Of a stretch of DNA of 43,824 nucleotides, positions 20,774-28,704 are shown piece by piece. Every line of letters starts with the position of its first letter. Within the stretch, counting starts at the first letter, position 1. The stretch is from Clostridiales bacterium. GTDB taxonomy: Bacteria; Bacillota; Clostridia; Oscillospirales; Oscillospiraceae. The position numbers and the translations under genes were made by a program. The stretch lies in NCBI GenBank assembly GCA_021205205.1, contig JAJPXY010000150.1:1-43824 (forward strand), in the 5' to 3' direction. The notes beneath the pieces are model-generated. The model searched no databases, was not told the origin of the DNA, and was given only the letters and a program-made list of their open reading frames with translations.

Positions 20774-22492
20774 TTACTTCTCCTCCAGGCTGACCACCAC
20801 AAACTGATACCCTTCCAGGTACAGCTGCCCGTCCTCCACGCGGAAGGAATCCAGGTTGTTCAGCAGCACCTTGTCTGCCGTCAAGCGGCACTTCCGGGGC
20901 TGCGCCCCTCCCTGCACCGGAGCGGGCAGAGCCATGGCCTGGGGCTGGCGCTGGAAGTTCCCCGCCACCAGCAGGGTTTTCTCGCCCCTGCGGTAGTAGG
21001 CCATCAGGTTTTTCTGCTCTGCCAGATAGGGGATGAGTTCGCCGTAGACCACCGTCTCCGCCCAGGCGGGGTCCTTCCGCAGCTGAATGAGCTTGCGGTA
21101 CCAGTTGTAAATCGAATCCTCGTCGTCGATTTCGGCGGCCAGATTGATGGTCTGGTAGTTGGGATTCACCGGCAGCCAGGGGGGCCGGTGGTGAACCCGG
21201 CGTTGGGGGAGTCGTCCCATTGGAAGGGGGGTGCGGGCGTTGTCCCGGCAGTGCATTTGGATGCTCTTCAGCGCCTGAGCAGGGGAGAGGCCCGCGTCCA
21301 GCGCCACCTGGTACTGGTCCAGAGTGGAGACGTCGTTGACCTGGGAGATGTCCTGGACGACGTGGTTCTCCATGCCCAGCTCCTGGCCCTGGTAGATCCA
21401 GGGCAGGCCCCGCAGCATAAAGTACAGACCGGCCAGCATTTTCTTGCTGGTGGGGGAGAGGTCCTCCTCCGGGATGTAGCGGCAGACGCCCCGGGATTCA
21501 TCGTGGTTTTCGATGATATTGGACAAAAAGCCGACACCGGCGGTCTTTTTTTGGCTCTGGAAGCAGGCGGCCTTGTACTGCTCCGCCGTGACAGGGGTCT
21601 GGTCGTACCAGCCCTTGTCACTGCGGTTGAGGATGGTTTCCGCAAAGTCGAACATACTGGAGAAATAACCGTTGTCACCAATGAACTCCGGAATTTCCTC
21701 CGGCTTCTCGTTGAACACCTCGCCCACGGTGAAGGCGTTGTGGGGAGCAAAGGCCTTGTCCCGCATCTCGCCCAGGAACTGGCCAATGCCGGTGGCCTGT
21801 TCCAGCATACGGTCGATGCTGCACAGACCGTCCTCCCGGTCGGCGGGGAAGTCCCGGAAGGGCAGCAGCTTTTTGATGTTCATGATGGCATCAATGCGGA
21901 AGCCGCCCAGCCCTTTGTCCAGCCACCAGTTGACCATCTTGTAGACTTCCTCCCGCAGGTCGGGGTTCTCCCAGTTCAGGTCAGGCTGCTTTTTGTGGAA
22001 GGCGTGGAAGTAGATTTTATCATCGTGGCCGGGGAGCTTCTCCCAGCAGGGGCCGCCGAAGTAGCTGCGCCAGTTGCAGGGGAGAGGGTCGCCTTCCTTC
22101 CAGTCCCGGATGTAGAAGAACTTGCCGTATCTGCCGTCGGGGTCGGCGCAGGCCTTTTGGAACCACTCGTGTTCGTCGGAGCAGTGGTTCACCACCAGGT
22201 CCATGACGATGGAGATGTCACGCTGTTTGGCCTGGGCCAGCAGCTCGTCCACGTCGTCCATGGTGCCAAACAGGGGGTCGATGCAGTAGTAGTCGGAGAT
22301 GTCATAGCCCTGGTCGGCCAGGGGGGAGCAGTAGATGGGGGAAAGCCACACGATGTCCACGCCCAGACCTTTCAGGTAGTCCAGCTTGCTGATGATTCCT
22401 TGCAGGTCGCCCACACCGTCGCCGTTGGAGTCGCAAAAGCTCTTGGGGTAGATCTGATAGGCCACCTTTTCATGCCACCATTTGCGAGTCAT
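20774..22492 (-). CDS. GH13 alpha-glucosidase / oligo-1,6-glucosidase (contains compensated frameshift segment and inserted element copy D)
   Basis: [72 protein letters not shown]. Confidence 0.92.
   Translation of the reverse strand: [572 protein letters not shown]
20877..20914 (-). repeat. Coding-embedded two-hairpin element, copy D
   Basis: Minus strand CAGGGAGGGGCGCAGCCCCGGAAGTGCCGCTTGACGGC; encodes within [16 protein letters not shown]. Confidence 0.85.
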
Positions 22493-22596
22493 AGTCAAAT
22501 TCCTCCTGTAATAGAGCAATATGTGTTAGGACAGCCAGAAGCCTCTCTACTTTTGAAACTGTCTTATTAATAAGATAACAAAGCGGGGAGAGGTTG

Positions 22597-22624
22597 TAAA
22601 GAGGTTATGTACATAACCTCTTTA
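22597..22624. promoter_or_regulatory. 28-bp perfect palindrome containing operator-like GGTTAT-N4-ATAACC
   Basis: TAAAGAGGTTATGTACATAACCTCTTTA in the divergent GH13/lacI intergenic region. Confidence 0.75.
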
Positions 22625-22660
22625 TGGCACAAAATATGTTCTTTTGTTTTGTGAAAATGG

Positions 22661-22680
22661 ATGGTTATGAAGATAACCAT
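22661..22680. promoter_or_regulatory. Second operator-like palindrome
   Basis: ATGGTTATGAAGATAACCAT; same GGTTAT-N4-ATAACC core. Confidence 0.7.
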
Positions 22681-22765
22681 GTGAAAATGTTTGACAAACA
22701 ATCATTTTTGTCCTATTTTTTTAATAGCGATACAAATCGAACAGTTTGCAGGGAGGGAACCAGGC

Positions 22766-23796
22766 ATGGTCACGATCAAAGAGATCGCCGCGCGGGCGGG
22801 TGTCAGCACGGCGACAGTCTCCAATGTTCTGCACGGGAATTTGAAAAAAGTTTCCCCGGCTACGGTGGAGAAGGTCCGAAAACTCATCGACGAGATGGGG
22901 TATGTCCAGAGCCAGGGTCCCCACGCCGCCCTGAAGGGAGGCTCCCATCTGGTGGCGGTCATCGTCCAGTATCAGATCGGCGTGGAAAACTCTCTGCTGA
23001 CCGACCCCTTCTACGGGGTTGTTATCGGCGTCATCGAGCAGGCGCTGAAAAAGCACGGATATGATATTATATGCTGTTTTACTCGTCAGATAATGTAGAC
23101 AACATCTTCAAGACGATTATGGGCTGGAACGTGGACGGCGTGATCGCCATTTCCTTCTCCGATGTGAACTGCGAAAAGCTCAACCAGACGACAAAAAAGC
23201 CCATCATTGCCATCGACTGCTTCTATTCCGGCAAACAGAACCAGAGCAGCGTTCCCAACATCGGTCTGGACGACCGGATGGGCGGCTACCTGATGACCCA
23301 CCACCTGATGAAGGCGGGGTACGAGTCCGTGTACGTCTGTTGCTACCGGAACTACGGCGTGGACGCCTGGCGCTGGCAGGGGGCGCAACAGGCCCCGGAG
23401 GAAGCCGGGGAAATGGGCAGCGGCTGCAAGCTGAAAATGATCGAGCTGGGCACCACCGCCGAGGAGCGGGAAAGAACCTACCGGGAGATCATGCGGCAAA
23501 TGCCCTTCCGCGGCAAAACGGCACTGTTCTTCACGGCGGACATCCTGGCGATGGAGGCATACTATTTCCTGCTGCGGGGTGGCGTAAAGATTCCCGAGGA
23601 CGTGGGCATCGCCGGATTTGACGACAACGCCGAGGCCATCGGGTTTTCCTTCCTGCGGCTGACCACGGTCCGCCAGGACTTCTCCGCCAAGGGGCGGCTG
23701 GCGGTGGAGGAGTTGGTCAAAGCCATCGAGGACCCGACTTATCAGATGCGTTCCCATTCGCTGCCGGTCTCGCTGGTGCTGCGGGACTCCGTGTAA
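22766..23796 (+). pseudogene. LacI/GalR-family regulator, split by a frameshift at ~23069
   Basis: ORF 22766-23098 MVTIKEIAARAGVSTATVSNVLHGNLKKVSPATVEKVRKLIDEMGY...KKHGYDI; continues in another frame from 23071 MLFYSSDNVDNIFKTIMGWNVDGVIAISF...PEDVGIAGFDD...LVLRDSV*. Confidence 0.88.
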
Positions 23797-23941
23797 CAGG
23801 CGAGTTCTGAAACGCTGTTTGGGGAAGTGGTTTTTGCAAAGAAACAAATAACGCTCCCTTGCGCCCGGAAAACCGGACAACTCGCCGCTGACCAGTGGGC
23901 AAGTTGCACAAAAAAAGACGCAAAAATTTGTGCGGGGTTCT

Positions 23942-23957
23942 GGTTATCAAGATAACT
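23942..23957. promoter_or_regulatory. Third operator-like site upstream of second GH13 gene
   Basis: GGTTATCAAGATAACT, matching the 22603 and 22663 sites. Confidence 0.65.
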
Positions 23958-23959
23958 CA

Positions 23960-23988
23960 TTTACAAAAGAGACGAAATGTGATATTTT
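23960..23988 (+). promoter_or_regulatory. Candidate promoter for second GH13 gene
   Basis: TTTACA-17 nt-TATTTT; overlapped by the inverted repeat TGTGAT-attttA-ATCACA (23978-23995). Confidence 0.4.
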
Positions 23989-24073
23989 AATCACAGCGTT
24001 AGTAATGCGCGTAACCTGAGCAAACCCCCCTTTGGCCCTTGCATATTTTATTGTAAAACGAAGGAGACTGACC

Positions 24074-25867
24074 ATGGCACGCAATTGCAAGGAGAAGCGC
24101 AGCTTCGGAAGTACCGCTCGACGGTGGTGGAAAGAGAACGTTGTCTATCAAATCTACCCCCGCTCGTTCTGCGACTCCAACGGAGACGGCGTAGGCGATT
24201 TGAACGGCATCCGCTCCAAGCTGGGCTATCTCAAGGAACTGGGCATTCACATTCTATGGCTCAGCCCGGTCTACAAATCCCCTAACGACGACAACGGCTA
24301 TGACATCGCCGACTACCGGGCCATTATGGACGAGTTCGGCACCATGGAGGACTTCGACGCCTTGCTGGCCGAGGCCCATCAGATGGGCATCAAAATCGTC
24401 ATGGACCTGGTGGTGAACCACACCTCCGACGAACACCAGTGGTTCGTGGAGAGCCGCTCCTCCCGCGACAACGACAAGCGGGACTATTACATCTGGCGGG
24501 AGGCCGTGGACGGCCACGAGCCAAACAACTGGGGCAGCTGCTTCTCCGGCTCCGCCTGGGAGTGGGACGAGACCACCGGGATGTATTACCTCCACTGCTT
24601 CTCCAAAAAGCAGCCCGACCTGAACTGGGAGAACCCCAAGGTCCGGGACGAGGTCTTTGACATGATGACCTGGTGGTGCGAGAAGGGCATCGACGGGTTC
24701 CGCATGGACGTGATTTCCATGATCTCCAAGAAAGAGGGACTGCCCGACGGACCGGTAGAGGGCCTCTACAGCCCCTGTATGTACGGCACCTGCAACGGCC
24801 CCCACGTCCACGAGTACCTCCAGGAGATGAACCGCCGGGTCCTCTCCAAGTACGACCTGATGACTGTGGGCGAGACCGCGGGCGTCACCGTGGAGGAGGC
24901 AAAAAAGTACGCCAATGCCGAGGGCACCGAGCTGAACATGGTGTTTCAGTTTGAGCACGTGGGTCTGGACGAAGGCCCCGGCGGGAAGTGGTCCATCACC
25001 CCCATGTCCATCCCCGCCCTGAAAGAGAACCTGACCAAGTGGGAAAAGGAACTGGACGGCGTGGCGTGGAACTCCCTGTTCTTCTGCAACCACGACCAGC
25101 CCCGGGTGGTCTCCCGGCTGGGGGACAACTCCCCCCAGTCCGCCAAGTGCATCGCCACCATGCTGCACTTCATGCAGGGCACCCCCTACGTCTATCAGGG
25201 CGAGGAGCTGGGCATGACCAACTGCCCCTTCGGCTCCATCGAAGACTACCGGGACATCGAGAGCATCAACGCCTATCGGGAACTGACCGAGGCGGGCCTG
25301 CGGCAGCCGGAGGAGCTGCTGGAGTGCATCGCCTACAAGAGCCGGGACAATGCCCGAACCCCCATGCAGTGGGACGACTCCCCCAACGCCGGGTTCACCA
25401 CCGGCCAGCCCTGGATCATGGTCAACCCCAACTACACCACCATCAACGCGGCGGCGGAGCTGGCAGACCCGGATTCCGTGTTCAATTACTATAAGCAGAT
25501 TATCGCCTTGCGGCAGGACAGCAAGTGGTCTGACGTCATCGTCTACGGCAGCTACGACCTGCTGGCCCCGGAGGCAGGGAGAAGCGCAGCTTCGGAAGTG
25601 CCGCTTGACGGCAACGAGGCGGTCTTTGCCTACACCCGGCACAGGGAGGGGCGTAGCCCCGGAAGTGCCGCTCGACGGCAGAAGGACGGCGTGACGCTGC
25701 TGGTGGTCTGCAACCTCTCCGACCAGGCCCGGACCTTCCCGGTCCCCGAAAATGTCCAGTGGGACAGCGCGGAGCTGGTGACAGGGAACGTGCCCCAGGC
25801 CGACCTGACCCTGACCCGTGAGCTGGCCCTGGCCCCCTGGCAGGCCGCCGTTTGGGCGCTGAACTGA
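24074..25867 (+). CDS. GH13 alpha-glucosidase / oligo-1,6-glucosidase (contains element copies A, B, C)
   Basis: [87 protein letters not shown]. Confidence 0.95.
   Translation: [597 protein letters not shown]
24088..24125 (+). repeat. Coding-embedded two-hairpin element, copy A
   Basis: CAAGGAGAAGCGCAGCTTCGGAAGTACCGCTCGACGGT; encodes [12 protein letters not shown] at the N-terminus. Confidence 0.8.
25575..25612 (+). repeat. Coding-embedded two-hairpin element, copy B
   Basis: CAGGGAGAAGCGCAGCTTCGGAAGTGCCGCTTGACGGC; encodes [13 protein letters not shown]. Confidence 0.88.
25642..25679 (+). repeat. Coding-embedded two-hairpin element, copy C
   Basis: CAGGGAGGGGCGTAGCCCCGGAAGTGCCGCTCGACGGC; encodes [13 protein letters not shown]. 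Confidence 0.88.
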
Positions 25868-25878
25868 TTTTGCATACC

Positions 25879-25967
25879 GGGGGAGTACGCTCCCCCGCAA
25901 ACCGGCGAAACACAGCGCTGTGTTTCTTCTGTTTCCTGACGGAAACAGAAGATAATAAGTGTTCGCC
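25879..25967. repeat. Cluster of three hairpins with enclosing GGCGAA/TTCGCC arms
   Basis: GGGGGAG-tacg-CTCCCCC; GAAACACAGCGCTGTGTTTC; CTTCTGTTTCC-tgac-GGAAACAGAAG; outer GGCGAA (25904) ... TTCGCC (25962). Confidence 0.65.
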
Positions 25968-26042
25968 TCCGCTGTATCCATTGCCCCACTTCGGGGCTGA
26001 ATAACGGATAAATTTATTATCGTAAAAGGAGAGAACAAACGT

Positions 26043-27446
26043 ATGAAGAAACTGCTTGCATTGATCCTGGCACTGGCAATGGCGCTGAGCCTGGTTGCCT
26101 GCGGTGGCTCCAGCTCCGACACCACCGGCGACAGCTCCGCTGCCGCCGACACAACCTCTGATTCCACCAGCACCTCCTCCTCCGGCACCACCGGCGACAG
26201 CTCCGCTGCCGCCGACACAACCTCTGATTCCACCAGCACCTCCTCCTCCGGCACCACCCTTCGCCTGGTCAACGGCAAAATCGAAGTCGACTCTCAGCTG
26301 AAAAAGCTGGCCGAGATGTACGAGGAAGAGACCGGCGTCACCGTGGAGATCGAGTCTCTGGGCGGCGGCGTGGACATCCAGGGCACCCTGAAGGGCTACT
26401 ATCAGGCCGACAATATGCCCGACATCTTTGTCAACGGCGGCGCCACCGACTTCGCCAACTGGGAAGGTCTGCTGGTTGACATGAGCGACCAGGCTTGGGC
26501 CTCTGACACCGACTCCGCCTATGTGGACGATGAGTACGGCACCATCGGCTTCCCCTACACCGTGGAAGCCATCGGCATGGCCTACAACGCCGACATGCTG
26601 GAGACTGCCGGTATCGACCCCTCCACGCTGACCTCTCCTTCCGCCTATGAGGAAGCCTTTGCCACTCTGGACTCCATGAAGGACGAGCTGGGCATCACCG
26701 CTGTGGTGGGCTACTACACCGAGCCGGTCAACCTCTACTGGTCCACCGGCAACCACGTGTTCGCCAACTATCTGGACGCCGGCCTTGACCGGGACGACAC
26801 CACCTACATCGACCTGCTGAACGACGGCGGCCAGCTGGACACCGAGCGCTTCGCTGACTTCGCCAACTTCGTTGACCTGCTCCAGCAGTATGCCGACCAG
26901 GATATGATTATCTCCGGCACCTATGACCAGCAGATCCTGAACTTCGCCTCCGGTGAGTACGCCTTCGTCACCCAGGGCAACTGGATCGGAGCCACCACGA
27001 CCTCCGACGACGCTGATGCCTATGAGTCCGCCGGCAACTTCCAGGCTGGTCTGGCTCCCTTCGCCTTTGAGGACGGCATCGACACCATCCTGACCTGCTC
27101 CCCCTCCTGGTGGTCTGTTTACAGTGGCAGCGAGAACGTGGACGCGGCTCTGGAATTCCTCCAGTGGCTGACCACCGATGAGGCCCAGCAGGTGCTGGTG
27201 GAAGAAGCTGGCTTCATCAGCCCCTTCACCTCCTGCGCCTATACCGCCACAGATCCCTTCGCCGAGTCCGTCTCCAGCTACATCGCCGAGGGTAAGACCT
27301 CTAACTGGCACTGGAACAACATGATCGAGGGCCTCGCCCAGAACTACACCGGTCAGGTCTTCAACGACTTCGCCCAGGGCAGCCTGGATGTGGACGGCTT
27401 CGTCTCCGCTATGGAGCAGGTCTGCGCCAGCGCCTATTCCGGCTAA
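26043..27446 (+). CDS. Sugar (maltose/maltodextrin-type) ABC transporter substrate-binding lipoprotein
   Basis: MKKLLALILALAMALSLVACGGSS lipobox; SBP family 1 architecture; next to two MalF/MalG permeases. Confidence 0.93.
   Translation: MKKLLALILALAMALSLVACGGSSSDTTGDSSAAADTTSDSTSTSSSGTTGDSSAAADTTSDSTSTSSSGTTLRLVNGKIEVDSQLKKLAEMYEEETGVTVEIESLGGGVDIQGTLKGYYQADNMPDIFVNGGATDFANWEGLLVDMSDQAWASDTDSAYVDDEYGTIGFPYTVEAIGMAYNADMLETAGIDPSTLTSPSAYEEAFATLDSMKDELGITAVVGYYTEPVNLYWSTGNHVFANYLDAGLDRDDTTYIDLLNDGGQLDTERFADFANFVDLLQQYADQDMIISGTYDQQILNFASGEYAFVTQGNWIGATTTSDDADAYESAGNFQAGLAPFAFEDGIDTILTCSPSWWSVYSGSENVDAALEFLQWLTTDEAQQVLVEEAGFISPFTSCAYTATDPFAESVSSYIAEGKTSNWHWNNMIEGLAQNYTGQVFNDFAQGSLDVDGFVSAMEQVCASAYSG
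26121..26252 (+). repeat. Perfect 66-bp tandem duplication (2 copies) within SBP linker
   Basis: TTGDSSAAADTTSDSTSTSSSG x2, identical at the nucleotide level, units 26121-26186 and 26187-26252. Confidence 0.95.
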
Positions 27447-27482
27447 ATTTGGCCTGAACCTCTCTTTGCTGTAAGCATCCAC

Positions 27483-27518
27483 AGATGGACAGCAGCTCCG
27501 CTGCTGTCCATCTTTCCG
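27483..27518 (+). terminator. Hairpin between SBP and permease genes (attenuator/stabiliser)
   Basis: AGATGGACAGCAGC-tcc-GCTGCTGTCCATCT followed by ttcc. Confidence 0.6.
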
Positions 27519-27657
27519 AAATGCCCGCATTTTCCGCGCAGAGAACCTGACAAGCGGGTCTGGAGCGGGAAAATGTTCTTGACAAATCCGTTCTGAATCG
27601 CCTCCGCACAGGGGACGCGAAAAAGAAGTAAATTGGAAAGAAAGGGGAATCCAAACA

Positions 27658-28704
27658 ATGGATCAAAACACAACCGGCAAAAAAATCCTGTCGCTGGTTT
27701 TGCTGGTGGCGGGTGTGGCCCTGCTGGGAGTTTCGCTGGCGCTGGACTTTATGGGTTCCAGTGCTTCCTACCGGGGACCAATGCTCATTGTGGGGGCTGT
27801 CGCCCTGCTGATGGGCCTGTATTACTTCCCCACCCTGACCAAGCATCGGAGCATCGTCAACTTCCTGTTCCTGTTCCCGCTGCTGTTCACCTTCGCCGTC
27901 ACCGTCATTATCCCGTTGGTGCTGGGTATCTTCTACTCCTTCACCGACTGGACCGGCATTCAATACACTGAGTTTGTGGGCCTGGCCAACTACATCGCCA
28001 TGTTCAAGGAGACCAGCTTCCTGTGGTCGCTGATCATCACGGTCCTGTTCGTGGTGTTCAACATGATTTTCGTCAACGTGGTGGGCTTCTGCCTGGCGCT
28101 GCTGTGTACCAGCCGCCTGAAGGGCGTGGGCTTCTTCCGGGCCGCCTACTTCCTGCCCAACCTGATTGGCGGCATCGTCCTGGGCTATATCTGGCAGTTC
28201 GTGTTCAACAACGTCCTGGTGCAGGTCACCGGTACCTCGCTGCTGAGCAAGACGCCCACCGCGTTTGCGGCCATCATCGTGGTCTATATCTGGCAGTACG
28301 CGGGCTACATCATGCTGATTTACATCAACGGTCTGGTCACGGTCCCCGGCGACGTGCTGGAGGCCGCCGCCATCGACGGCGCCAATGCGGTCACCACCCT
28401 GTTCCGCATCAAGCTGCCCATGATTGCCTCCACCATCACCATCTGCACCTTCCTGACCTTGACCTCCGCCTTCAAGCAGTTCGATGTCAATATGGCCCTG
28501 ACCAACGGCACCGGCTCGGTGCAGTTCCTGGGCAACTACCTGACCAACGGCACACAGATGCTGGCGCTGAACATCTATAACACCGCCATCTCCAAGAACA
28601 GCTATGCCCTCGGACAGGCTAAGGCCGTGCTCTTCTTTGTCATTCTGGCCTGCGTCTCGCTGATTCAGGTCCGCGTGTCCAACAGCAAGGAGGTGGAGAT
28701 GTAA
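27658..28704 (+). CDS. Sugar ABC transporter permease (MalF-like)
   Basis: Multiple TMs; EAAAIDGANAVTTLFRIKLPMIASTI EAA loop. Confidence 0.93.
   Translation: MDQNTTGKKILSLVLLVAGVALLGVSLALDFMGSSASYRGPMLIVGAVALLMGLYYFPTLTKHRSIVNFLFLFPLLFTFAVTVIIPLVLGIFYSFTDWTGIQYTEFVGLANYIAMFKETSFLWSLIITVLFVVFNMIFVNVVGFCLALLCTSRLKGVGFFRAAYFLPNLIGGIVLGYIWQFVFNNVLVQVTGTSLLSKTPTAFAAIIVVYIWQYAGYIMLIYINGLVTVPGDVLEAAAIDGANAVTTLFRIKLPMIASTITICTFLTLTSAFKQFDVNMALTNGTGSVQFLGNYLTNGTQMLALNIYNTAISKNSYALGQAKAVLFFVILACVSLIQVRVSNSKEVEM

Noticed and set aside
20720-22570. 616-aa plus-strand ORF opposite the GH13 gene
   Set aside because: Shadow ORF; no recognisable motif and overlaps a well-supported GH13 CDS.
23978-23995. 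TGTGAT-attttA-ATCACA as a CRP/Fnr-type site
   Set aside because: Spacing between TGTGA and TCACA is 8 rather than the canonical 6, and it overlaps the likely -10; noted only as an inverted repeat.
26009-26024. ggataaatttattatcg upstream of the SBP gene as a fourth operator
   Set aside because: Imperfect palindrome that does not match the GGTTAT-N4-ATAACC core.
24254-27530. Long minus-strand ORFs (674 and 664 aa) across GH13 and SBP genes
   Set aside because: Antisense artefacts; sense genes have clear family motifs and RBSs.
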